From Hymenolepis diminuta (taxonomy: Eukaryota > Platyhelminthes > Cestoda > Cyclophyllidea > Hymenolepididae), in assembly GCA_900708905.1 (NCBI GenBank), contig CAADRB010000005.1:4842015-4906014 (forward strand): a DNA stretch of 64,000 nt, in the 5' to 3' direction. Position 1 is the stretch's first letter. Each line of letters starts with the position of its first letter. Of this stretch, positions 13,277 through 24,871 are shown one piece after another. The notes beneath the pieces are model-generated. The model saw only the letters and a program-made list of their open reading frames with translations. It did no database searches and had not been told where the DNA came from. The position numbers were made by a program, and so were the translations under genes.

Positions 13277-13625
13277 TCGACCTCAACGCGTACGTGAGAG
13301 TTCGTGTCGAGACGCGCAAGAAGGTAGTGTGGTAGATTTAACGATATCTTGGTATGAGGACTGGACTGGAGAAGTGAGAGGTTGCACATTATCAGGGAAC
13401 ACGATAGGAGAAGGTTTAGAAAGTGCAGAAATATGGTTTACATCAGGAGGTTCTAAGTAGGCTGGCTTCAGTCTGTCAATGCTCACAGGGTCCTTTGTAC
13501 CACTGCGATCCAGGATGAAGTATTTGGGTTTTCGTTCTAAGACTTTGGAAGGGCTGTCATAAGATGATTGCAAACGTTTCTTTACGGCGTCTAGTCGAAC
13601 GAAACAAACCTTATTAAGTTCATCC
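13277..13625 (-). pseudogene. Ty3/gypsy (CsRn1-like) integrase C-terminal fragment
   Basis: The frame reads CFVRLDAVKK at its upstream end, then YDSPSKVLERKPKYFILD, then SIDRLKPAYLE. This is the pattern of the integrase C-terminal region in helminth and insect Ty3/gypsy elements of the CsRn1 type, in which V(S)IDRLKPA is a hallmark. A Ser/Pro-rich tail follows. The upstream catalytic core, reverse transcriptase and gag are absent, so this is a 5'-truncated relic. Its position just before a purine tract and an LTR start agrees with the element's normal 3' order. The reading frame is still open for more than 100 codons, which suggests a fairly recent or slowly decaying copy. Confidence 0.8.
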
Positions 13626-16524
13626 TATTCGAACCGTTAAAGTAAAATCATTTTTATTTGTGCCGACATATATTTTTAATATTGTCTAAGTTGTTATTCA
13701 ATAGTTATTTTATTGCTCGTTAATGATTAGTACCCGTTATTTTTCCACCGAGAATGACATAGTTTATTGAAAGATTTTGTGAAAAATACTAATCATTTAT
13801 GTAATTGTAATTTGTAAAGTTGACAGTGTTAAGTCTTCAAGTATCACTATTGAAATGCGGCTCACACGAACTCCTGAAATGATTGCATTCTTAACTCATT
13901 CAAAAATGTTTTCATGTTTGACTGATTTTTTCTAGTCATTGTAAAAGGCTCTAATCATTTCCCATCAATAAGTAATGACTATAAAGCTGGTATAAAATCT
14001 AAAATTTTATTATTGTTGCAATGCACGGGATGAAAACTTTTTTCAAGCTTGAATCATGAATAAACATTCGAATAGAGAAAATATTAAAAAATTTCCATAA
14101 AGTATTGATCGAGGGAGAAGGTCAGCAATAAGGAGGCAACGAAGTCATATACCGTATTACCATAAAGAAGAGAGCTTAATTTTTTATGACTTAGTGTTCA
14201 ATCTTCTGCATTCGACTCCTGCTTCATAGGTAAATTTATGTCCACCAAACTCGGAGCTCATTGACCGGTTATTTTAGTTTACTAAATTTTAGGTCATTCT
14301 TTGATTAATAATAATCTTACATAAACCGATATGTCAAAATTTGCTTTCAGATAAAAAATTGACTTATTTTTGCCCATAAATTCCAGTAATCCCAGTTGAA
14401 TAAGAGTGGAGAAATGCTCAGCCCCTTGCGTACTCTGACACAGGTCTACTCGGTCACATTGCTTGCGTAATGACCTATGTGTCAGTTGCTTACTAACAAA
14501 GAAAGCGCACTATGTCAATCACTCACCATAGCTCATTTCGCCTGGTTGTTATACTCCAGATTATCCTCGCTCAGTACTGACATTTCCCTTTTTCTTGCCA
14601 ACTCCTCCTTCTTCTCCCTCATCCCTTCCTCTCTCATTCATTTTCAGTTAACCAATGTACACATGGACTTACTCAACCCTTGGTCTTCTAATTAGGGAAA
14701 GACCATCGTATCTTGTTAGCCACAGGAAGATAATAAAATTCGTGAGGGAATATCAAGACTAACTTAGCTTAGCTCCTAAAGTATCCATACTGATAGAATG
14801 GCGCTACCTTAACTTCTTTTAGCAAGTCACTCTCTGGAATTCTCCTATATCTCTCATTTGAAACAACTTTTTAGCCTTTTTAAACACATCATTCCTGCTT
14901 TCTCTCTACGCTAATTACAAACGACATCGAAAAGTTTCTTGTGAAATTGAGTTCCCCTTCTAGTGGATATGAATAGATTAATCCGATTGCTATCTCCACA
15001 TCTTTGTTGGCTTTCTTTCGATATAAGGAAATGGGTGCATGAAAGCATATTATAATTCTAATGGGAATTAGTTTGAAGGAAATTTGCATCGTTTTAATAC
15101 AAAAAAACAATATCAAATATCAGGAAAATTATGTGTGTAGAAAAGAAAACGTCCTGACTACACCACAACTTAGTATATTTTGTCTATGAAAGGTGTTTAG
15201 ATATAATTGCGATCGTCAGAGGAGGTTAGGCCCAGAGTTTAATGAGTCCGAAACCACATTCGTGAGTCAATATTTCAAGTGAGCTCTGTATGAAAATCAT
15301 GAAAGCTAGTATCAGACTTATAGCTTAGTCTCTGGAAGTGAAACATTTATATTAGTCAATAGTGGGTAACACAGTTCCAAACGATCAAATGAAGCAAGGT
15401 CCTTATGATATACCAACTTTTCATCGAATCTCTTCCATTCAGTCATCTTCATCAATCTTCTTCTTTTACCTGAGGTAAGTTGCTTTACCACCAAGGGAAA
15501 TAGTTAATGGTTTTTTAGCTTTCCGTGGATAAAAAATAAATAATATAATCCTGCTCCTGAACTAAATATTATTTTTTGGAGAAATTTGTGGGTGTCAATT
15601 TCTATTGGAGTTTAGTTGTAAAAGTTGCTGAGTGAATAATTGCTCGGGGTTCTGCTCTTTTCGGGAATAGCAAACATTTGAGTTTTGTACTCAAATGGAT
15701 TTGCTGTCACGAATTTCGTAATTTATTTGCATTTGGTTTAATTGCAGAAGAATTCGCATCCCACCATCGTGTAGAGAGAACGGTTAGTCGCTAAAAACCA
15801 GAACTTAATCTAAGTATAAATCAAATCAACCGAACTCTAATCGACTAAAAATTTCAAGTTATTAGCCAAAGTTCCGGATAGCGATGGAAAATGCGCACCA
15901 AATGACACCCATTAATCGTAATCTACCTAACTGACTAATTACACATTTCACTTCGTCCCTTATATTAGATTCAATGGCCAGCATCTGTTAACATCCTGTG
16001 GTAAATGATTTCCTAAAATTTATCCCGCTTTGTCATACTCAGTCAATCTTCCGACTTCCGACTTCCGACTTGGAGTAAGTTGAGGCTGATGATTAAGCGC
16101 CTCTAAGATGAGACTTTTAGAATCTCAAACATTACGATTACCGCTAATCTCATGCCATGATCTCTTCGCGTCAAATCACTCTTTTAGTGCCTTCAAAAAA
16201 ATGCAGAGATTAATTAAATTAGTCTCTGATGCAAAGGACCGTCATTTCAATCGTGGCAATGAAAGCCTCTTCTTGTTAATCTCCATCCACTTTACTATCT
16301 CATGTTTTATTAGAAAAAACTTTGTTACGTATTTCCGTTCTTCCCAGGGTTTTTCTTAGGTCTAGATCCGAAGGAAGACCACTTGTGACTCAACAAAAAC
16401 TCCTTTACCGCATCAGAAAAGAACCTAATTTAATATACGAAATGGGTATCGAGAGAGATCGCCATACCGGTTATTTCCAAGCACTAGTATGAAATTAAAG
16501 TAATCGACAAAACCTAATAAACTA
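13626..16524. other. AT-rich stretch without a supported gene
   Basis: Nothing coding is supported. A heptamer tandem repeat (CTTCCGA, about 3.4 units) lies at 16048-16071. Short open frames at 14477-14695, 14889-15116 and 16108-16359 have no motif or splice context. Confidence 0.5.
16048..16071. repeat. Heptamer tandem repeat
   Basis: The unit CTTCCGA is repeated just over three times without mismatch. Confidence 0.9.
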
Positions 16525-16615
16525 CGTGTCCGCCGACGGCTCAGTGGCTGGCATCCACGCTCTTCAGGGTACACCCAGCGAGATCGACGTTCATCGATGC
16601 ACAACTAGTGATGTC
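16525..16615 (+). repeat. Possible tRNA-derived SINE or tRNA relic
   Basis: A GC-rich patch in AT-rich surroundings contains GGCTCAGTGG (16538-16547), which resembles a polymerase III A box. About 40 bases later comes GAGATCGACGTTC (16580-16592), which resembles a B box. The patch cannot be folded into a good cloverleaf by eye. A possible second copy on the plus strand lies at about 59009-59085, sharing GCCGACG, CAGTG..GCTG and GATCGAC.TT. It could equally be an unrelated GC-rich remnant. Confidence 0.28.
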
Positions 16616-16832
16616 AATGCCTAATCACATTAATTAACTCTAGACCTCAAGGGAAGTGGTAAAATGCGAGTTTCTAAAAAGTGCTTCTAGATGACTTCCC
16701 TATACATAAGTCATGGTTGCTTTTACTTTCTTAGCTTGACTTGGAAAACGTTAAATGAAGTACGAACTTCATTCACAAAATATATACGAGTTCTGCTTAG
16801 AGCATCAAAAATTTTTGATCTGCTCCCTATCG

Positions 16833-16838
16833 TTTATT
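16833..16838 (-). other. Candidate poly(A) signal of the C9orf78-family gene
   Basis: AATAAA on the minus strand about 165 bases after the stop codon at 17004 is the first canonical signal seen downstream. Confidence 0.4.
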
Positions 16839-17003
16839 CTAAATCCACTTCTCCAAAACATTTCAGAACCATAGATTTAGCCACGGATCCCAACGCGATA
16901 AACAACCAGTTTTTTAAAGAAATAACTTGTGCATTAAATAGAATAAACAATACAAAGGGTCAGGTAATGTACATCAAAGGCGCAAAACAGTATAGTACCT
17001 CAA

Positions 17004-19646
17004 CTATCGTCCTCTTTTGTTATTCATATAGTTTTTGTATCGCTGCAGAACTTTTGCATCTGATGACTTTTCGGCTTGTAAACGCCGCTTTTCAGCTATA
17101 AGAAAAAAATAATTAAATAATCTACGTAACAGGAAAGATAAAGTATAGAAAACATGCAGACTTACCTTCAATCGCATGTGGATCTAGAATAGCTGACAAT
17201 TCAGGAACATCGGGCTTATCCGTAGCATCGCTATCTTGTACAGAGAGCTCCTTATGCAGAGTTTGATCAACGTAGTTATCTGCAAATCACAAGAACCCAT
17301 TATTTTAACCGCATGTTTGTTAATCATAAAGTTAATATACATTAAATTAATCAGACAAGCAGGTTCATAGCCACAATAAATTTAACGTGGATTTTCGAAT
17401 GCCATAGATTTAACTTCCGAATCGCTCATTGCTCGGCTCAGATTAAGGAACATGCCAATTTTTGGACATCTTATTAACTACTCATCTCCTCAAGATCTAA
17501 CGAGAAATCTCGTTTATTTGTCAAGTACTGAGCATGATGATCTGACGGTTGACGGTTTAACCGCCTTCGTCAACTTTAATGATTGACGCAAAAAAATTCA
17601 GAATTCTGGAAAACCCTGGATCTTATGATTTAATCTTATTAAAATTGTGAAAAATCCACAATATTGGATTATATCCCCAAAAGACTCCATAAACCAGCTT
17701 TTAACAGTCATGGACGATATGAAAATCTGTACGCAATACATTACATTCTACTTATAAAGCATAAGTAGCCCATAACTTACTCCATCGACTGTGTTGAACA
17801 AAGTTAACAGACATGTTATAAGGCGTTAGATCGGCGTCTTCTGTTACTTGTTTCTGCCGCAGACGGAGACGTTCTTGAAGAAGACGTTGTTTGGCCTCTT
17901 CAGTAGCTTCAATATTACGCATTTTTGCTTCAACACCCAAATCAACTTCGGGAATACCACAGAGCATTTGATTGGATAACATGTCTTCAGATTGTTGCCC
18001 CATTTTGGGCTTTAGAGCCTCAGGAATCTCGTTTAAGATGTTATCGATGACAGTTCTAAATGTTGCAGAATAGCATTAGAAAAATCGCAATGATAAATTA
18101 ACAGACTTCTAAAAACAATCCTGGAAAAGAAAAGAATAATAAGACGGGAGTTCCCATGTAAAGCAATTCACCATTTTCTTAGAGTTACGAAAGTGATGGC
18201 CTAGATAATTTGCAAATACGTAACGCTCCTAATCTGTTGTTAGTTACATCATGACGGGCACAAATAGTGCACAAGAGAACTTGAGAGACCCAATCGGACT
18301 TAAGTTATCGTCATAGAGGATAGTTCGTTCATTCCCAGCTAGTCATTTATATTTCTTTCCTCAGTTTATTTAAAACATCAGTTTTTTGAAAGCGTACGAA
18401 GTTACCAGTCCTTATTCCTAGTCATCGCTATCAATCAATAATGTATTATGTAAATATATTAAAACCTAATAATAATAATGATATTGTCCGAAATACAAGC
18501 ATGTGCAGTCCTAGATGCAGGCGCTCCACTGTTAGCAAAAAAATTTGAACTGGTTTGTAAAATATAATTGTGATTCAAAACCCAGGAACTTGAAAGCACA
18601 GCTCCATTCGTGCATTTATACAGACCTTTAGTGTGAAGAGAGTTATGCCCATCAGCCCTCAAGAAGATCTTACCTCCAATAATAAATTTTAAGAATTTCA
18701 ATCGTCTGGAAAAGAATATAAAATCAACACCCCTACGTCTCCTAGCCCACCTATGACCAATCGCTCCGGACTCGACAAGGAACAGTATAAAATCCCAAAC
18801 AACGGCGTAAATATTTCAGACAACAAAATGAACCGCATACATATTATTACATTCCAGTTGAATATGGTGAAAAGAGACAGAGTCCGAAAAGACGGGAACC
18901 CCAGATTTCCATTCATCAGTAGAAAATGATAAGAATAAAGTATAAAGGAAGTAAATTAACAATTCTAAAGAGGAGAATGAAATGTTTCCCCATCGATATC
19001 AAAATTTATAATCCCACTTTGCAAACCGGGCAAAAAGGAGATAATTAACGTACCCAAAATAGGTACTGATTTGAGAAAGAAAAAAATAAAAAGAAGAGAG
19101 ACGATAAGAATAGAAACTTACTTTGGAGCTTCCGGTTCAGATTTGGTAATGCCCTTCCTTTTAGCAAGCTCTGTCTCAATATACTTTAACCTAAAATTAA
19201 AATATGCAATAACAATAAAAATAAAAGAAAATATATAATAAGAAAAAACAAGCTCACATATCAGCATCTTCATCTCGTTTGTTAGTTTCAGCGGTAAACG
19301 TCTTCGAAAGTCGAACTTCATCTTCAAGTTCATCTTTTATTGGCTTACGGAATGTGCCCCTCATTTCTACAAGACCACCACTTTTCATTTTAAAAGGGTC
19401 ATCTTCAATAAGCACTTCGGGTTCAATTTTCTTTCCGATGAAAAGAGATTCAGCACTAACGCCAGCTCGTCTTTTGCGAAAACTTTGCCATGTTTTGATA
19501 CAATCTACAGCCTCCTCCACGGAGATGTTTGAACAAGCGTTACTCTTTGATTCACCTGAAGCGTCTTGTAGTTCCCCTTCCGAATCTGAATCACGAATGT
19601 AACGTGCCGACTTAATGTGCTTGCGTTTTGGTGCCCGGAACGACAT
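17004..19646 (-). CDS. C9orf78: C9orf78/TLS1 family protein (five exons, complete)
   Basis: The gene joins five exons: 19646-19258, 19190-19122, 18055-17781, 17279-17166 and 17095-17004. They have consistent phases and encode 312 residues; human C9orf78 is 289. All introns have GT..AG ends, three with GTAAG donors. Family landmarks appear in order: AGVSAESLFIGKK (61-73), DDPFKMKSGG (82-91), TFTAETNKRDEDADM (116-130) running across the first splice into LKYIETELAKRKGI (131-144), then MLSNQMLCGIPEVDLG (178-193), a VQH motif and a basic Tyr-containing C-terminus (YKNYMNNKRGR). The protein lacks membrane segments and is highly charged with helical stretches. C9orf78 associates with the spliceosome, and the yeast relative Tls1 acts in splicing and heterochromatin, so a nuclear role is inferred. 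I start at MSFRAP. An in-frame ATG eight codons upstream (19670) would add MVFQVSLK and cannot be excluded. Confidence 0.93.
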
Positions 19647-19670
19647 TTTCAGGCTTACTTGGAAAACCAA

Positions 19671-20174
19671 ATAGCGTGATCCGTCTGTGATTGGCTGAAA
19701 TATAGATGCCGCTCTGTATAGCTAACTTAAAGTAAAGCATTAAATTATTTCTTCAAAAATGGCATTGTAAAATTTTATGAAATTTCAATCGTTTAGCCTT
19801 ATATGTTGCTAACAGACTGAATCAAATTACTTTGTAATCATTCAAAATGTTGCAGAATTTGAAGTGTGGAATAAACACGCAGAAAAAAATAAAGTTCTGG
19901 ATTTTTATTTAGCAAAAGTAATAAAGTACCATTACTTATTAACTCTAATTTGTTATGCTGATTTAAGCTCTTGAGAAATGAGCAATCTAAATGGTGATAA
20001 ATCATTAGTTTAATGGGAAATAATATTTTAGAAGTGCATTTACTGATTACGTAACAGTGAAAATACTGTGTTTAAATATTAATGAGCATTTACACTAATC
20101 TTTCTTATTTGAGTAAAATTAAATTCACAACCTGATTGTTAACCAGATTTATTTCATCTTGTTTGTCTAAAAAT
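19671..20174. promoter_or_regulatory. Upstream region of the C9orf78-family gene
   Basis: This 500-base AT-rich interval must hold the minus-strand promoter. ATTGGCTG at 19690-19697 (a CCAAT box when read on the minus strand) is the only element I can point to. No TATA box in a convincing position was seen, and no other gene is present. Confidence 0.3.
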
Positions 20175-20510
20175 TGTAGGTAATTGAGGACAGAGTTTGC
20201 TCATTTGATTGGGACTGCTATAACGTAACCAACTAGGAGTTCTGGTAGTAATATCGCAGAGCCAACAATCTAGAAAACTCGGTAATATAGCAACTGAACA
20301 CAGAAGCTAATAACCCACGTCAGATCAGAAGGCACGTTATAGTCAACACGCGTGTATTAACGAAACTCAAACTCAATCGGTATCGGCTTAAACAAATATG
20401 AACAATTATTAAGTGTCTTTTATCGGTGGGGAAATAAAGAAAGAAACTACATTTTCATTCATAGAAGAAATATTGGGAGCGGGGGAAAATAGTTATCATT
20501 TCTTCTAACA
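20175..20510 (-). mobile_element. 3' LTR of a Ty3/gypsy element, family 1 (copy B)
   Basis: On the minus strand the LTR begins TGTTAGAAGAAATGATAAC, directly after a polypurine tract (AGAAGGGAGA, about 20520-20511). It ends near CCTACA, giving a 336-base LTR with TG..CA ends. It lies 3' of the integrase remnant, as expected for a 3' LTR. The same family occurs at 28-340 and 51393-51690. Target-site duplications were not identified. Confidence 0.78.
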
Positions 20511-20521
20511 TCTCCCTTCTT
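20511..20521 (-). other. Polypurine tract
   Basis: A run of purines on the minus strand abuts the LTR start and would be the plus-strand primer site of reverse transcription. It fixes the LTR boundary. Confidence 0.6.
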
Positions 20522-20689
20522 AGGCAAATCACCCCTAGGTCCTCGAGGACGGATCTATCTGAAGACGAGGAGGTTTCCATCTTGTTCGAGCTGTACGCGA
20601 TGCAACCGTAACCTGATCTATAATCTGAGATCTAGGTGGAAGAACATGAGTAAAATTAAACGTATCAAGCAATGAATACAAAGAAAAAT

Positions 20690-21640
20690 AACGGGTTCCG
20701 CCAGTCTTCGTCGGAGTTGATTATGGTGGCAGACCCACGTGTCCTTACCAACTTTAACATCATAAATCATACTCCCATGGCTTTTTTGGCAATCGCAGCT
20801 GTCCGCTGGCGACCCAGTCGATAATCAGGAGCATAAACTGGAGTGTTAACAGCAAATCCGTTCTTTTTATTCCCCCTCTTCTAGTCCGATCCGGTTTTCT
20901 TCGGGAGCATCGCTTCGTGCATCGTTTTCAACTTTCGGCCCATTAACACCTCTGTTGGGGATTTCTCTCCTATCGCAGGATGCGGGGTTGATCTGTATCC
21001 CAGTAGGAAATTCTATAGTATTTCTTCTATAGTTCCCTCCCCTTTTGCTTTTTGTAAGCCCTGTTTGAATGTGTCGACGAATCTTTCTGCCTGTCCATTT
21101 GACTGCGGGTGGTAGGGAGGGATTCTGATGTGTTCGATTGACCGTTGCTTGCAGAATTTCTTAAAATCGACTGACGTAAATTGTGTCCCATTGTCAGAAA
21201 CTAGTCTTTGGCAACCCGTGCGTAGAGAAAATTCGATTCAGTGCTCCAATCGTTGTGCCACTTGTCGCCACGGTCAGTGGTACTACTTCTGGCCATTTAG
21301 AATATGAATCAACAACAATTAAATAAGTAATACCACTTACCGGACCCGCGAAATCAACATGTAACTTAATCCATGGGGTTTCAGTTTGTGGGCATAGTAC
21401 AGGATCTTGGCGAATGGGGTTCTTTGCCAGTTGTTGTGGAACCGCATCTTTCTCCGTTTCTTTTCGCATTTTGGAACGGCACGGAATTTTGGGTCAGGTG
21501 TCAATATACCACGGAGATCGGAGGCCAAGTACGAAAGTGAGGCATCTGAATTTGACTTCTTCGAGAGAATCAAGTTAAAAACTACGGCAAAGTCGGTTAA
21601 CAACGCTTACAAAATGGTGAATATCTAAATATTCACACAT
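20690..21640 (-). pseudogene. Ty3/gypsy integrase remnant, frameshifted
   Basis: Read on the minus strand this is a retrotransposon integrase. The core opens with PWIKLHVDFAGP (first catalytic Asp) and continues YLIVVDSYSKWPEV. After a one-base frame change near 21218 it resumes with VSDNGTQF (second Asp) and [15 protein letters not shown] (catalytic Glu). All three DDE residues are therefore still visible. In-frame stops follow at 21015-21013, 20883-20881 and 20770-20768. The C-terminal part shows GYRSTPHPAIGEKSPTEVL and FAVNTPVYAPDYRLG. The zinc-binding N-terminal part is degraded, and reverse transcriptase, RNase H and gag are missing. It belongs to the same element as the LTR at 20175-20510. 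Confidence 0.88.
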
Positions 21641-21699
21641 GGTTTCCTCTGAAGTGGGATGTATTATCACCGCAGTCGCTTCCCCCAAATTTATGATTT

Positions 21700-22070
21700 T
21701 GCAACAATCGGCAGTTGGATAAGTAGAACACAAGGGTTTTGTTGACCCAAGTTTTATTGAGCTAACCACGATGAGGAGAGAGAGAGAAGGATGTAAGAGT
21801 CAGTAGCCGCTTGGCCCGTGGGTTTTGAGTTTTTATCGAGGGTGTTTTATATCGTTTCGAGGAAAAGGGCAGTAGAGCAAACAGTTACCGATTTTGGACA
21901 TCGTTGTGATGACCTTAAGGTCACCGCAAGGTTAAGTAACGCTCGTTCGCGGTCTACTTAGTTAGTTAAATCCAGTAATTAAAATAAACTACTTGAGGAC
22001 ACAAGATATCTCTACGGTAACTTGGGGTAACCACAGAATTAATTGCCATTGTGAAGACGAGATAAATTGG
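21700..22070 (-). mobile_element. Candidate LTR of a different family
   Basis: On the minus strand this stretch has a TATAAAA element (about 21851-21845) followed after about 90 bases by CTCAATAAAACTTGGG, a poly(A)-signal context. This promoter and poly(A) layout is typical of an LTR. It is GC-richer than the flanks and does not match LTR family 1, although it lies immediately upstream of the family-1 integrase fragment in the same orientation. Both ends are estimates, and no second copy was found in the window. Confidence 0.3.
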
Positions 22071-22639
22071 GTTTCAGGGGTTGGCAATGACTTGGTTGAA
22101 AAATTTGAAAATTCATTGTGATTAATTTCTCATAGGATTAAGCACTTCAATTTGGGAAAGTTTCGCCTAGAATGGGATTGTGTTAAAACTACAATTTTTA
22201 CTTAGTCTTCAGAATCCTTTGTCGATATTGAGAAATTGGTCTATATTATGATGTTTCTCACAATGAAATCCCAAGTAAAGAATTACTAAAAGAGCGGAAT
22301 TAAAGAGTTGGAAAATGATGAACAGTAAATGGAAAAGCATTGTTTTCTTCTATATAACACAATTCAATGCGATATATTTCTAAATGGCCTCGATTTCCCG
22401 CACTAAATATTTTTACCTTTAGTAGTTAACAATAGGGCATGATGGTTACTTATTGGGAAACAAAAGTTCTTTACAAAGTTCGAAATCGTCAAATTTATTC
22501 CGATAATTAGCTGAGGATTATTCATAATTTCGCGTTTGAAAATAGGTTAAACATAATTTTAATTAGTTAGTTCAATTGTTGAAGATATTGGTCAAATACT
22601 TCGCAGTATATTATAAATTCCAGGCCAATTAGAATTAGT

Positions 22640-22935
22640 CTGATAACCTTTTTGGGTCAAATTGAAGCACACGTCTGCACACATAGTGGACTAATGGGCT
22701 GGCCGAATTGGGAGTTCCATTTGGCCATTGGTCAGTCATCGATCAAAATCACGGACAAAAGGCAAAGTGGCCGCCTCCTCTCACTATTTGTAGTGTTTAT
22801 GCATATTGGTCCTTGCTTCCATCGTATATCCATTTATAGACTTCTTACTCTTGCCTTATTTGTTTACTTTATCTGTGCTTTGCCCCTTAATAAAGACTCT
22901 TCCAGACCACGCTTCCCAAAATATTTGATTTAACT
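22640..22935 (+). mobile_element. Possible LTR-like sequence with poly(A) signal
   Basis: A GC-richer segment contains two ATTGG motifs (22729-22743), a TTTATAG element and then CCCCTTAATAAAGACTCTTCC (about 22884-22904). The last of these resembles the poly(A) end of a retroelement LTR. The open frame of 93 codons here (22652-22933) has no protein motif and is probably incidental. No copy elsewhere in the window was found. Confidence 0.25.
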
Positions 22936-23085
22936 CCAAATAGTAATCTTATTGCCAGTATTGCCTAACTAATCTGCTTTAATAATCCAGATGATATCTG
23001 TTATGTCCTGGACCAATTTGTTCGGATTAAAATGTTCCACTATGATAATTTCTCTTATGTTATTTATGGCGTACCCTTAATCGAC

Positions 23086-23878
23086 TTAATGTTCTCGTTC
23101 ATTGTTGTTACTAGGACTGAGCGTGATCCCAAAAGACTTAACCACGTAGGCCACACTGAGACACCCGTCTAAGATTAAATGATTCATGTAGTTCATATCT
23201 CACAACAAAATCTAGTTACTGACTGCATAGATGTTTTTTCACTGATGTCCTGCTCTAGCTAACGAACTCCTCGGTTTTCAGGAGACAAAATAGCACCCGT
23301 TAAGAAAGTTGTAAAAATATGCTTGATATTATTTGAAACAATTTATTTAGCTAATACTTACACAATCTAATATCCACAAATTTCAAAGATAGTTCACTGT
23401 TAGATAACAGTCAAAGATATTTCATCTAAAATAACCAAATTAATCGAGTAAAATAAAACGTACATTCGTATTTGAGTCGAATTACATACCCTATGTTCAT
23501 ATTGGGGAAAATTTCCAATTCTTGGCACATGTGTGTTACGACGAATTTGATCCTTTCTTCATCAACTTCACAGTGAACAAAGGGACAGAGTTTGGTTATC
23601 GCATCGATAATTAATCCAGAGTATCTTCTATAGTGATTCACTAATTGTGCATCATTTTTGAGTCTTGTATTAAATAATATTCTCCTAAATATTTAAAATA
23701 TTAAAATCAAAAGAATTTACAGATGATAGGCAATAAATTTCTCCACACATTCGAATCCCACGTAACCGTTTATCGCGTAATAGCAAATGATAGCATTTTG
23801 AGAATTATATGAGACTTGATCAGTTCTCTGTGGCTTTCCTGTTGAAATTTGTGAAGACAAGTTCGTTTCGTTGGCCAT
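23086..23878 (-). CDS. Cryptic four-exon gene, possible divergent Bcl-2 family protein
   Basis: Four short exons join in phase: 23878-23721, 23684-23490, 23396-23362 and 23168-23086. They give 156 residues from MANETNLSSQ to NNNEREH. Introns are 36, 93 and 193 nt with GT..AG ends (donors GTAAAT, GTATGT, GTAAGT). Several helical segments follow a polar N-terminus. The stretch LVNHYRRYSGLIIDAI (about 67-82) sits where a BH3 helix would. LEIFPNMNIGELSLKFVDI (about 109-127), followed by a hydrophobic helix, resembles the BH1 region of BAX/BAK-type proteins, with NIGE in place of the usual NWGR. If correct, this would be a mitochondrial apoptosis regulator. BH2 and a C-terminal membrane anchor are absent, so either further exons exist (a GTTAAG lies inside exon 4) or the likeness is accidental. 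The gene structure is better supported than the family assignment. Confidence 0.5.
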
Positions 23879-24871
23879 CAGTCTTTAAGAATGCAAATGC
23901 TTTGCGGAAGTATTTCCAGCAGATAACTGCAAACAAATGAAATTTGTTGCTTCGAATTTATACGCTAATTAAAGTGCCAATAGTTCGTAGACTATATAGT
24001 TCATTTCGTTGAAGTAATCGGTCAATTTTCACTCTGACCCACAATTTAAGTATTTAATGAGCCAATTTATTTGATAGTCATACGAAGAATACAAATTCGA
24101 TAGAACAACTATCTAGGCTTTCACAGTTTCACCCTGAAGAGAGGGAAGTTTTCGAGGTATTGTATGGTGTATTCTTACCCACTTTTCCAGAATTCTCTTG
24201 TAATGTATGATTCTGAAGGCCAAATTCGATGGAACATCTTCTCTTCAATTTTTAACATAATCATTAATTTTTAATAATTAATGGAAAACACACAGCCGGT
24301 GGCTCAAAATATTCAAAGAATGGCTTCATAACAGTTTCTTCCTTACTACTTTCTATTTAATGAGAGCCTTTTAAAGCTGACGGCGTTCGATGCATTAGAG
24401 TCGACGAAAATGATCAGTTAATATTTATACTACAAGCACGAATTGGATACAAAGATGTATAGCTTTAAGGATTACAATTGTCAAATGAAGAGGAAGATAA
24501 AGACTTCTTGTCTAAAATGTTTACCTAATTTAGCGTATAATAAACGTCTTCTTTAAATGCATTTATCAATAACATTCGTAAACTTGAGTCTACCTTGAGT
24601 GAACACGGCTTACGAAACTCAGTTAACTTAAAAGTTTTATCTCCTCTCCGTTAAGCTGAAACTGTTGGCTAGGGAATATCTTACAAATTCTTCATTTGCC
24701 TTCTCAATCACTGGAAAATGTGAAGCGAAGCAGCAAAATCAACCCTCTCTGATTAAATAATAGCCTTCAATAGGCAGTGAATATCCAAGACACCCGTTTG
24801 TGAAGCTTGAATTTTGAAATCTAAACTACCCAGTAAGTAAATACTATACAACTCATATTCAAAAATCAGAT

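Noticed and set aside
16691..17101. 136-codon plus-strand frame
   Set aside because: It overlaps the last exon and 3' region of the C9orf78-family gene on the opposite strand and has no motif of its own.
18459..18916. Two minus-strand frames inside intron 2 of the C9orf78-family gene
   Set aside because: They cannot be joined in phase to the flanking exons and have no family pattern; the 1066-nt intron is the simpler explanation.
19279..19602. 107-codon plus-strand frame rich in Ser
   Set aside because: It is the antisense shadow of the acidic, charged first exon of the C9orf78-family gene.
22652..22933. 93-codon plus-strand frame
   Set aside because: It spans a promoter/poly(A)-like segment that looks more like an LTR than a gene; the peptide has no motif.
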